64,000 nucleotides of DNA from Paracoccus zhejiangensis. GTDB taxonomy: Bacteria > Pseudomonadota > Alphaproteobacteria > Rhodobacterales > Rhodobacteraceae. Position numbers and translations under genes: made by a program. Positions 38,106 to 45,688 of this stretch are shown piece by piece (positions within the stretch are counted from its first letter, which is position 1; each line of letters starts with the position of its first letter). The stretch covers positions 3,149,001-3,213,000 of the forward strand of contig NZ_CP025430.1 of NCBI RefSeq assembly GCF_002847445.1, given 5' to 3'. The notes beneath the pieces are model-generated. The model ran no database searches and was not told where the DNA came from. It worked only from the letters and a program-made list of their open reading frames with translations.

Positions 38106-38794
38106 GATTTAAGGGAACGATAGCGCATCGCGGCTTCGGTGCGATTCCGGGCGCCAAGGCGCAGGCTCGCATTGTGCAGATGCAACTTGACCGTGTGGAT
38201 CGACAGGCCAAGCTTGGCCGCGATCCGTTTGTTCGACTGCCCGTCCGCAACCAGTTGCAGCACGTCAAGCTGGCGCTGGGTCAATCCGCTTTCTCCGCTT
38301 GGCGCCGGTGGCGCGGCCACCTCGCGGTGAGCCGAAACCTCGGGGCTGACATAGCTGCCGCCATGGGCAATCAGCTTGATGATCGATAGCCAGATATCGA
38401 GTCGCACATTTAACGGGAAAATACTTACAGTATTCGCCTTAAAGTTGTTATTCGAATAAAAATCTGCGCCATACACCAGACTGCTGAAAGCGATCCCCAG
38501 CGACAGGCCGTCGAGGCCCAGAAGAAAGCCGCGATCCGATTCGGACAGGTTCCGAATCGTCGGCTCGTCAAGAATCACCAGCGTGGGGACCAAGCCGGTC
38601 TGCGTGACGAATTTCTGAAATTCTGCAAAGGAATGAAGCACTGCCGAGGTGATTTGCCCCAGCTCCTGGCTAGTCGCGGCGATCAGGCTGCCCGAGAAAT
38701 TGCACTGATTCCCGACGAACATGACCTCGGCTGCGCTGATCGGAAGAGGCGAGGCCGAAGCGAAGGATTCGTCGTCATAGGATACCAAGTTCAT
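38102..38794 (-). CDS. LuxR-type regulator with degenerate receiver domain (CsgD-like)
   Basis: The protein (230 residues from this start) ends with a LuxR helix-turn-helix (about 172-227; GLTQRQLDVLQLVADGQSNKRIAAKLGLSIHTVKLHLHNASLRLGA). The N-terminal 150 residues have receiver-like alternation (EVMFVGNQCN, PTLVILDEPT, IFPLNVRLDIWLSIIKLIAHGG) but lack the acidic pair and conserved Lys. This layout recalls CsgD and related biofilm regulators. It is divergent from the collagen-like secretion operon, with about 570 bp between starts, and AT-rich in places. The start may be 38800 or, less likely, 38845. Target assignment is inference. Confidence 0.82.
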   Translation of the reverse strand: MNLVSYDDESFASASPLPISAAEVMFVGNQCNFSGSLIAATSQELGQITSAVLHSFAEFQKFVTQTGLVPTLVILDEPTIRNLSESDRGFLLGLDGLSLGIAFSSLVYGADFYSNNNFKANTVSIFPLNVRLDIWLSIIKLIAHGGSYVSPEVSAHREVAAPPAPSGESGLTQRQLDVLQLVADGQSNKRIAAKLGLSIHTVKLHLHNASLRLGARNRTEAAMRYRSLKS

Positions 38795-39364
38795 CGTCAT
38801 TTTCCCTGTTGGCCATGCTGCGGACGGCGGGGGGGACGTCATCAATGCTTCCGCTCTGGCTCATTAAATTTTTATCTATTGGTCGACTATAACATATCCA
38901 GCAAGCATTCAAAGAAGATTGCGCGCCAAAAATTTGAATGTAACTCCGAAGAAAATAAGCGACCTGTGCGAATGGCTTATCCCAGCCTAGCCGATCGAAT
39001 TAGCTCGTCAGGACCGGTCCCGGCCTATTGCGCGACCGGCGGCTATACCCGGCAGGGTGATTCCATCCCCCACTCGGGGCGTCACGGTCTAGACTGTTCG
39101 TGCGGCTAGGCCGCGGCGGGGACAGAGGGGTAGTTTGGTCCGTGGTCGGTGAAGCGGCATGTCCGCCACCCTCCAGCCGGATCCGCTCAAGGTGACAGGC
39201 GGGCCATCCGGATTACCAGCAGGACGAAGACGGTCGCGCCGTCGTGACGGTGAGCATGCGCTCGGCGATCGGAATCGGCTTGCTGTTCAGTCACCGGTAA
39301 CTGGGCAGGCACACGTGCTTGCGAATGTCTTGGCCGGACCTGCCCACCGACAGGAGCTAGTGAA
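38795..39364. other. Long divergent control region of the secretion locus
   Basis: About 570 bp separate the LuxR-type start from the collagen-like gene. The part near the regulator (38860-38990) is AT-rich (TTAAATTTTTATCTATTGG and onward), as expected for promoters and regulator sites. The part near the structural gene is GC-rich. Short open frames here lack ribosome sites and coding bias. I could not assign exact promoter boxes. Confidence 0.55.
39302..39346 (+). other. Inverted repeat in the leader of the collagen-like gene
   Basis: TGGGCAGG (39302-39309) pairs perfectly with CCTGCCCA (39339-39346) across a 29-nt loop. The repeat ends 5 nt before the AGGAG ribosome site (39352-39356). In RNA it would place a stem beside the start region, which could affect stability or translation; it may equally be a protein-binding dyad. 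Confidence 0.4.
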
Positions 39365-41590
39365 ATGGCTGACAGCCGTAACATGAACCTGTTCGCCTTC
39401 CCGCTGGAAAGCGACCCCGCCGATCCCAGTCAGGATCAGTCCCAGTCCCAGAGCCAGTCCAATATGCAGGACCAGGGACAGGGTCAGGACCAGGGGCAAG
39501 GCCAAGATCAGGGCCAGGGCCAGGATCAGAACCAGTCCCAGAGCAATGCGAACGACAACAGCAACAGCAACGGGAACGAGAACTCCAACAGCAACAACTC
39601 GGAATCCTCGTCCAGCAACGAGGCGGCCAATGCCGCCCAGAACGCGGCGGGGAACGAGGCCAGCAACGGCGCGATGAACGCGGCTGGCAACGAGGCGGCC
39701 AATTCGGCCGCGAACGACTCGAGCAACAATTCCGCGAACAATGCCGCGAATGACGCCTCGAACAGCGCCGCGAACGACGCATCGAATGACGCCTCCAACG
39801 ATGCGTCGAACGACGCCTCGAACAGCGCCACCAACGAGGCCAACAACTATACCGACGTGGCCACCGACGTGGCGACCAATGTTGAAACCAATGTCAGCGT
39901 TGGCCTCGATCTCGATGGTTGGGAGCCGTCGGATGACGACTTCGCCGATATCGATCTCGACAACAGCACCGGTACGATGGGCGACCTGATCGTCAACCGT
40001 GACGGCTCTGTCGGCATCGGCACCCAGAGCGACATGAGCTTCGACAATGTCCTCAACGGTGGCGGCGGCAGCAGCTACCTGGCGGCGCAGTCCGCCAACC
40101 TTGACGACCAGGACACGCTCTCTGATCCGACCGTCTCGAACAATGCCGACTTCAACCAGAATGGCAGCGCCAATGGCGGCACGGCCACCTCGGCTGAAGG
40201 CATCAACGCCGCCAATAGCGGCGGCGCTGGCGGCGGCGGCGGCTCGGCCGATGGCGGCAGCGGCGACGCGATGGCGGAAGGCGCCGAAGCTTCGGCGACC
40301 GGCAGCACCTCGAACGCGGGCGCCGGTGGCGGCTCGGGTGCGACCGGTGGTTCCGGTGGCGGCTCGGGTTCGAACGGCGGCGCCGGTGGCGGCTCGGGCG
40401 CGAACGGTGGCGCCGGTGACGGCGGCGCGGCGCTTGGCGTTGGCCTGGGTGTCGGCCTTGGTGGTTCGGCCGATGGCGGTGCCTCGGGCGCGCTGGCGGC
40501 GGGCCTCGGTGCCGGCCAAAGCGGTGATGCCGCGGGCGGCGATGCCGGTGCGCTTGGCCTGTCCGGTGCGCTTGGCCTCGGCGTCGGTGGCAACACGGGC
40601 GGTGCCGGTGACGGTGGCGACGGTGGCGGCACGGGCGACGGTGGCGACACCGGCGACGGCGGCGCGAGCGGCGGAACGGGTGCGACGGGCGACTCGGGCG
40701 CTACCGGTCCCACGGGTCCCACGGGCCCGACGGGTCCCACGGGTCCGACGGGTCCGGGCGGACCGGGCGGACCGGGTGGACCGGGCGGCGGCCTCGGTGA
40801 TGCCGAGGGCGGCAACGGCGCGCCCGGCGGCTTCAGCGGTGACAGCGGTGCCAGCGGTGGCAGCGGTGCCAGCGGTGACAGCGGCGACAGCGGCAACGGC
40901 GGTGCCAGCGGCGACAGCGGCAATGGTGGCGCCAATAGCAGCACCGGTGGCAATGCCGGCGACAGCGGCTATGGCGGGCTCGGCGGCAATGGCGGCGATG
41001 GCGGCGATGGCATGGCTGACGTGGCCTCGGCTGCCGATGCCGCAGCAGCGGCCGGTGCGGCCATGTCGGGCGCAGCCAGTGGCATGGGCGAAGGTACGGC
41101 TGACAGCGCCGGTGGCGCTGGTGGCAGTGCCGATGGCTCCGGTGCCGGCGACGGTGGCACCAATACCGGCGGTGCCGGTACGGGCGGTGCGGCTGACAGT
41201 GCCGGTGGCGCTGGCGGTGCGGCCGACAGCGCAGGTGGTGCTGGCGGCGAAGCCTGGTCCATGGGCGGTGCCGGTGGCGGCGCCTGGTCGACCGGCGGCA
41301 TGGCCGACGGCGGCGATGGCATCAACACTGACAGCGGCAATGGCGGTGCTGGTGGCCAGGTGATGCTGGGTGACGGCGGTTATGCCGATGCCGGCAGCTG
41401 GGGTTCGGGCAATGGTGACGACGGCTATGTCACCGGCAACTCGACCGCTTCGGCCGACGCGCTGGTGGATACCACGGCGTTCAACCAGAGCATCGTCATG
41501 GGCGCGAACATCCTGGGCAACTCGGTCGACATGACCGTGGTTGGCGGGGATCTGAACTCGACCAACGTCGGCGACGACGATCTGGGCTGA
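39365..41590 (+). CDS. Collagen-like, Asn/Ser/Gln/Gly-rich secreted protein, putative type I secretion substrate
   Basis: The 741-residue protein has no signal peptide. Order of regions: a short head; a Gln/Asp/Gly repeat (23-60); an Asn/Ser tract; an Ala/Asn/Asp/Ser repeat (84-160); a region with DVATDVATNVETNV and a possible beta domain (162-265); Gly-rich sequence with collagen-like Gly-X-Y triplets, in continuous phase from about 406 to 474, including (GPT)5 and (GPG)4; more Gly-rich sequence; and a C-terminal segment (700-741, FNQSIVMGANILGNSV) that may act as secretion signal. AGGAG lies nine bases before the ATG. The exporter pair lies downstream. Function as a surface or matrix fibre is inference. 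No RTX array or cysteine is evident. Confidence 0.85.
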   Translation: MADSRNMNLFAFPLESDPADPSQDQSQSQSQSNMQDQGQGQDQGQGQDQGQGQDQNQSQSNANDNSNSNGNENSNSNNSESSSSNEAANAAQNAAGNEASNGAMNAAGNEAANSAANDSSNNSANNAANDASNSAANDASNDASNDASNDASNSATNEANNYTDVATDVATNVETNVSVGLDLDGWEPSDDDFADIDLDNSTGTMGDLIVNRDGSVGIGTQSDMSFDNVLNGGGGSSYLAAQSANLDDQDTLSDPTVSNNADFNQNGSANGGTATSAEGINAANSGGAGGGGGSADGGSGDAMAEGAEASATGSTSNAGAGGGSGATGGSGGGSGSNGGAGGGSGANGGAGDGGAALGVGLGVGLGGSADGGASGALAAGLGAGQSGDAAGGDAGALGLSGALGLGVGGNTGGAGDGGDGGGTGDGGDTGDGGASGGTGATGDSGATGPTGPTGPTGPTGPTGPGGPGGPGGPGGGLGDAEGGNGAPGGFSGDSGASGGSGASGDSGDSGNGGASGDSGNGGANSSTGGNAGDSGYGGLGGNGGDGGDGMADVASAADAAAAAGAAMSGAASGMGEGTADSAGGAGGSADGSGAGDGGTNTGGAGTGGAADSAGGAGGAADSAGGAGGEAWSMGGAGGGAWSTGGMADGGDGINTDSGNGGAGGQVMLGDGGYADAGSWGSGNGDDGYVTGNSTASADALVDTTAFNQSIVMGANILGNSVDMTVVGGDLNSTNVGDDDLG
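39431..39544 (+). repeat. Gln/Gly/Asp tandem repeat in the collagen-like gene
   Basis: Residues 23-60 repeat QDQGQG and SQSQ units, and the DNA repeats the pattern CAGGNCAGGG with codon variation. Such tracts are flexible linkers and hot spots for slippage. Confidence 0.8.
39614..39844 (+). repeat. Ala/Asn/Asp/Ser tandem repeat in the collagen-like gene
   Basis: Residues 84-160 repeat units such as NAANEA, NAANDAS and NDASNDAS in four-residue steps. At DNA level the repeats are degenerate (GACGCCTCGAAC and GATGCGTCGAAC), which points to selection on the protein pattern rather than recent duplication only. Confidence 0.8.
40580..40786 (+). repeat. Collagen-like Gly-X-Y run
   Basis: Residues 406-474 form about 23 unbroken Gly-X-Y triplets, ending with five GPT and four GPG units. 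Proline occurs mainly at X, as in bacterial collagen-like proteins. The GPT codons vary at third positions (GGTCCCACG, GGCCCGACG, GGTCCGACG). More triplet runs follow after a short interruption (residues about 488-530, mostly GDS, GAS, GNG). Confidence 0.8.
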
Positions 41591-41610
41591 GTGATCGCCT
41601 GACTGAAAAC

Positions 41611-41639
41611 ATCCTGCGCGGAGTCCCTTCGCGCAGGAT
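41611..41639 (+). other. Perfect 10-bp intercistronic hairpin
   Basis: ATCCTGCGCG (41611-41620) and CGCGCAGGAT (41630-41639) flank a 9-nt loop between the collagen-like gene and the next gene. Only a weak AATTT follows. It could stabilise the 3' end of the first message, or end part of transcription, giving more substrate than exporter. Confidence 0.75.
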
Positions 41640-41702
41640 CGAATTTGAAGGAAGTCCCTGCGCCACTGTCGCGGGACCGCCAAGTCAAGGAAGGTCGTCA
41701 TC

Positions 41703-43751
41703 ATGCTGACAATCAACCCCGTCGACGAGGCGATCTGGCATTTCATCGGACTGTTCGAGATTACCGAGGAACGCGGGCGGATGTGGGTCGATTACGACCG
41801 CTTTGCCGCGTTGAAGATCGATGTGGATCCGGGTGGTATCGAGCCGCTGGACCTGGTGACGAAAGCCCCGCTCGATCTGCGCGACCTCACGCCGAGCATT
41901 CGTTACACCCCCCCCAGCGTCAAGCCTCCCGAGGTATCGACCGAGGCTCCCTATTTCCCGCCCTCACCGATTGTTCAGGACATGCCCGCCGATGCGGTCG
42001 GCGCGGTCCCGTCACTGGACTTGCAGAAGTTGTTCTCCGTTGCCCCGCATATGGTGCCCTATGGACCGCCCCCGCCGGTCGATTTTCACGTGACGACGCC
42101 GCACTGGATCCTGCAACCGCCCGAGTCCGTGGCCGTGGTCGTGGTTCAGTGGAACCGGATCGACGATGATGACATGGTGAATGTCGACCAGATGCAGGGT
42201 GGCGTGGTCAGTGCCGAGGCGATTGCCGCGAGGCTGGAGGGCCTGCTGGACCAGGCAGCGCAGCTTGGGGTCTCGCTGGACGTGAGCATGCCCGCGAACG
42301 AAGGCTCGTACCACGAGATCGCCCAGACCTTTCAGGCCCTCTTCGAGAAGGGCGATGGCGCCCCGGTGGATGTGGAGGGCAGCATCAGTGTGACGCTGCG
42401 CGGCGATGCGGTCGAGGGCAAGTATCTGAACGGCGTCGCGGTGGACGAGCGTCCCGACATCTCCGAGTATTTTCCCGACTACCGCGACAAGGACGACGAG
42501 GAAGAGGACGAGACCGCCGACACAGGAAGCTCGGATGGTCCGCAGACGGCCTCTGGCGCGGTCGCGGGTCCCGGCGATGCGGATGATGACGACGGCCCGG
42601 ATCACGAGATGGTCCATGGCAACAACACCCTGGTCAACGAGGCCCATGTCACCGCCGCCTGGTTCGCGGCGCCTGTCGTGGTCGCAGGTGGCAACGCCTA
42701 CAGCTACAACGTCATCAGCCAGACCAATGTCTGGAGTGATACGGATTCCGTGTCCGGCAACACGACCCCCGCCGTCGCAGGGGGGGAAGATCCCACCGTT
42801 TCGCTGAACTATTCCAGCTATGCCAATGTCTCGAACCCGATTCCCATCCCGGACGGAACCGGAGAAGCGCCGCAATACTGGGTGACGGCAACGCTCGAGG
42901 GCAGCCTGATCAGTTGCAACTGGATCGAGCAGTATAATCTCGTATCCGACAATGATGTGACCGCGATCACCATCATGGGCGAGAAGACCCTTTACATGAT
43001 GGGCGAGAACGGCGCGCTGAACCAGGTCTCGCTGACCGAGCTTGGTACCGCCTTCGACCTCATGGTGATCGACGGGCATGTGATCAACCTGAACGCGGTT
43101 CTGCAGACCAACGTCTTGCTGGACGACGACCGCATCATGGTCAGCGGCGGTCAGGCAGCGATCAGTTCGGGCGACAACCTCCTGGTCAATGACGCGACCA
43201 TCAACCAGATCGGCGAGACCGGCCTTCAGGCCACGTCAGCCGGGCAGAATGCGCTTCTGGCCGACGCAGCCGATGGCGCCTTCACCCTGCCGCAATCCCT
43301 GCTGAACGACCCGGCCTTCCGCGATCTCGATCTCGTGCGGGTGCTGCATGTGAAGGGTGATCTGGTCTCGCTGAACTTCATTCGCCAGACCAATGTGCTG
43401 GGCGACGCCGACCAGATCGAGGTCTACGGACAGCAATTCATGGACGGCCCGGGCGAGATGAGCGTGGTCAGCGGCTCGAACGTGCTGCTGAACTCGGCGA
43501 TCATCACCGAGTTTGGCGTTGATTCAACGATCTATGCCGGCGGACATCTTTATTCCGACGCCCTGCTGCACCAGGCCGAGTTGATCTCGACCGATGCGCC
43601 GCTGATGCCGCAGGGCGGGGCGCTGGCCAGCGAGGCGGTGCTGTTCCTTGCCGAAGGCATGTTGACCGACGAGATGGACGATATCGAGTTCCGGCCGATC
43701 GGCGCCGACCATGCGCCCTCTGCCGATGCAATGGAAACCGTGCTCGCATGA
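41703..43751 (+). CDS. Acidic repeat protein, putative second type I secretion substrate or partner
   Basis: The 682-residue protein has no signal peptide or membrane segment. An N-terminal part (1-150) is Pro-rich; a highly acidic linker lies at about 265-305 (DKDDEEEDE). The C-terminal 380 residues repeat two motifs: G-N/D/S-N-x-L-x-N-x-A (at 306, 490, 591) and N-x-I/V-x-Q-T/Y-N-V/L-x2-D-x-D (at 336, 406, 464, 558), giving a likely beta-repeat fold with metal-binding acids. No family is recognised. The stop overlaps the exporter gene (ATGA), so it belongs to the same operon. Role inferred only from position and composition. Confidence 0.8.
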   Translation: MLTINPVDEAIWHFIGLFEITEERGRMWVDYDRFAALKIDVDPGGIEPLDLVTKAPLDLRDLTPSIRYTPPSVKPPEVSTEAPYFPPSPIVQDMPADAVGAVPSLDLQKLFSVAPHMVPYGPPPPVDFHVTTPHWILQPPESVAVVVVQWNRIDDDDMVNVDQMQGGVVSAEAIAARLEGLLDQAAQLGVSLDVSMPANEGSYHEIAQTFQALFEKGDGAPVDVEGSISVTLRGDAVEGKYLNGVAVDERPDISEYFPDYRDKDDEEEDETADTGSSDGPQTASGAVAGPGDADDDDGPDHEMVHGNNTLVNEAHVTAAWFAAPVVVAGGNAYSYNVISQTNVWSDTDSVSGNTTPAVAGGEDPTVSLNYSSYANVSNPIPIPDGTGEAPQYWVTATLEGSLISCNWIEQYNLVSDNDVTAITIMGEKTLYMMGENGALNQVSLTELGTAFDLMVIDGHVINLNAVLQTNVLLDDDRIMVSGGQAAISSGDNLLVNDATINQIGETGLQATSAGQNALLADAADGAFTLPQSLLNDPAFRDLDLVRVLHVKGDLVSLNFIRQTNVLGDADQIEVYGQQFMDGPGEMSVVSGSNVLLNSAIITEFGVDSTIYAGGHLYSDALLHQAELISTDAPLMPQGGALASEAVLFLAEGMLTDEMDDIEFRPIGADHAPSADAMETVLA

Positions 43752-45688
43752 CCCATGACAAGACCAAGGACCAGCTGCGGCTGGAGCCCGATATGCGCGT
43801 GGACCCGCCCGAGGGTGGACGCGCGCCATCGAAAGCGGCGCAGATGGGCACCGGGCCCACCATCGACCAGCAGGCGGGCCGCTTGCCCGACCTGCCCGCG
43901 CCGAAAGGGCCGGGGGGTCTCGCCTTCCACAAGCGCGTCAGCGATCCGGACATTGCCGGCACCCTGCGCGCCACCCTGCGGCGGCTCTGGGCCAATGTGC
44001 TGGGGGTGACGCTGTTCAGCGCGGTGACGAACATGCTGGTACTGGCGATCCCGATCTACCTGTTCCAGATCTCTGACCGGGTGCTGACCAGCCGCTCGAC
44101 CGACACGCTGATCATGCTGACCGTGGTGATCGTCGGCGCGGTGCTGTTGCAGGTGGTCTTTGACGCGATCCGCCGGGGGATGCTGCTGCGCAGTTCGGTG
44201 GACCTTTCGGCCCGGCTGGGGGCGCCGATCCTGTCGGCGGCGGCGCGTGCCTCGCTGCAGAGCAACGGGCAGGAGTACCAGACACTTGGCGATCTGCAGA
44301 CGGTGCGCAGCTTTCTGGTCTCGGGGACGCTCTTGTCGTTTCTTGACCTGCCCTTCGCGCCACTCTTTATTCTCGCAATCTTTCTGGTCCACCCGCATCT
44401 GGGCCTGATCGTCATGGCAACGGCTTTGCTGCTGCTGGTCGTTGCGCTCATCAACCAGCGCGCCACCGCCGCGCCGTTTGCCGAGGCCAACCGTCATCTC
44501 AGCCGCTCGAACCTGCATCTCGATTCGATGGCGCGGAACTCGCAGATCATCAACGCGCTGGCCATGATCCCCGAGGCCGTCACCATCTGGGGCCGCGACG
44601 CCGCCGGTTCTATGGCCGCGCAGGTGCGCGCGCAGGATCGCAACATCATGTTCGCCGGCATCTCGCGCGCCATCCGCCTGCTGACGCAGGTGGGGCTGCT
44701 GGGCTGGGGCGCCTACCTGGCGCTTCAGGGCGAGATCACCGGCGGCATGGTCATTGCCGCCTCGATCATCGCCGGTCGGGCCTTGGCCCCAATCGAGGGC
44801 GCCATCGAGGGCTGGAACAACGTGCTTCTGTCCCGCGCCGCCTATGGGCGCATCTCGACGCTGCTGAAATCCTCGCCGCTGAACACGCAGCGGCTGCATC
44901 TGCCCCATCCCGAGGGCCGGCTGGATGTCGAGCGGCTGCTTTATGTCCCCAATGGCACCAAGCGGGTGGTGCTGAACTCGATCACCTTCTCGCTGATGCC
45001 CGGTACCTCGCTGGCCATTGTCGGCAAGTCGGGGGCGGGCAAGACCACGCTTGGCAAGATGCTGGTCGGTTCGATCCTGCCGACCTCGGGCTCGGTGCGG
45101 CTCGACCTGATGGATCTGCGCAACTGGGATCAGCGTCAGCTGGGGCAATGCCTCGGCTATCTGCCGCAAGATGTGCAGCTGTTCCCCGGCACCATCAAGG
45201 CCAATATCGCCCGGATGCGCGCTGACGCGCTGGATGCCGACATCTACCAGGCGGCGGTGCTGGCCGATGTGCATGACATGATCGCCAAGCTGCCCGAGGG
45301 CTACGAGACCATCGTGGCCGCCGACGGCGCACCGCTGTCGGGCGGGCAGAAACAGCGCATCGGCCTGGCCCGCGCCTTCTTCGGCAGCCCCCGGCTGGTG
45401 GTGCTGGACGAGCCGAACTCGAACCTCGACACGGCGGGCGACCGGGCGCTGTCGCGGGCGATGGCGCTGGCCAAAGAGGACGGCATGACCGTCATCGTGG
45501 TCACGCAGAAATACTCGCTGCTGCAGGATGTCGACAACATCATGATGCTGGCCGACGGGCAGATCGCCATGTTCGGCGCGCGTGACCAGATGCTGGACAA
45601 GCTGGCCGAGCGCAAGCGTCCGCCCGCCACTCCGGCACCGCGTCCGCCGCAGCCGCCGATGGCCCCTCAAGGTGGAGCACCCGCATGA
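43748..45688 (+). CDS. Type I secretion ABC exporter (permease/ATPase)
   Basis: The 646-residue protein has an N-terminal extension (about 1-80), a six-helix membrane domain (about 80-340) and an ABC ATPase. Walker A is GKSGAGKTT (426-434), the signature LSGGQKQR (530-537) and Walker B LVVLDEPNSNLD. It lacks an N-terminal C39 peptidase, so it is of the HlyB/PrtD-like kind that exports proteins with C-terminal signals without cleavage. The gene overlaps its neighbours on both sides (ATGA), so all are one operon. The Pro-rich tail is unusual but unassigned. Confidence 0.95.
   Translation: MTHDKTKDQLRLEPDMRVDPPEGGRAPSKAAQMGTGPTIDQQAGRLPDLPAPKGPGGLAFHKRVSDPDIAGTLRATLRRLWANVLGVTLFSAVTNMLVLAIPIYLFQISDRVLTSRSTDTLIMLTVVIVGAVLLQVVFDAIRRGMLLRSSVDLSARLGAPILSAAARASLQSNGQEYQTLGDLQTVRSFLVSGTLLSFLDLPFAPLFILAIFLVHPHLGLIVMATALLLLVVALINQRATAAPFAEANRHLSRSNLHLDSMARNSQIINALAMIPEAVTIWGRDAAGSMAAQVRAQDRNIMFAGISRAIRLLTQVGLLGWGAYLALQGEITGGMVIAASIIAGRALAPIEGAIEGWNNVLLSRAAYGRISTLLKSSPLNTQRLHLPHPEGRLDVERLLYVPNGTKRVVLNSITFSLMPGTSLAIVGKSGAGKTTLGKMLVGSILPTSGSVRLDLMDLRNWDQRQLGQCLGYLPQDVQLFPGTIKANIARMRADALDADIYQAAVLADVHDMIAKLPEGYETIVAADGAPLSGGQKQRIGLARAFFGSPRLVVLDEPNSNLDTAGDRALSRAMALAKEDGMTVIVVTQKYSLLQDVDNIMMLADGQIAMFGARDQMLDKLAERKRPPATPAPRPPQPPMAPQGGAPA

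Noticed and set aside
38633..39109. Possible small gene in the divergent control region (158-residue plus-strand frame)
   Set aside because: It begins inside the LuxR gene, has no ribosome site, and its translation lacks any conserved pattern.
39431..40790. Possible CRISPR array or recent insertion in the repeats
   Set aside because: Repeats are coding, in frame, with codon variation and no unique spacers of constant length.
39365..41590. RTX calcium-binding nonapeptide array
   Set aside because: Only an isolated GGNGGD match occurs in Gly-rich sequence; there is no tandem GGxGxDxUx array, so the protein is not called RTX.
39287..41746. 819-residue minus-strand frame opposite the collagen-like gene
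   Set aside because: Only an antisense reading of the low-complexity repeats (Ala/Thr/Gly runs); no ribosome site, and the plus-strand gene has a good one and operon context.
43748..45688. Peptidase-containing (bacteriocin-type) ABC exporter
   Set aside because: The N-terminal region has no Cys/His/Asp of a C39 peptidase, so substrates are unlikely to have double-glycine leaders.
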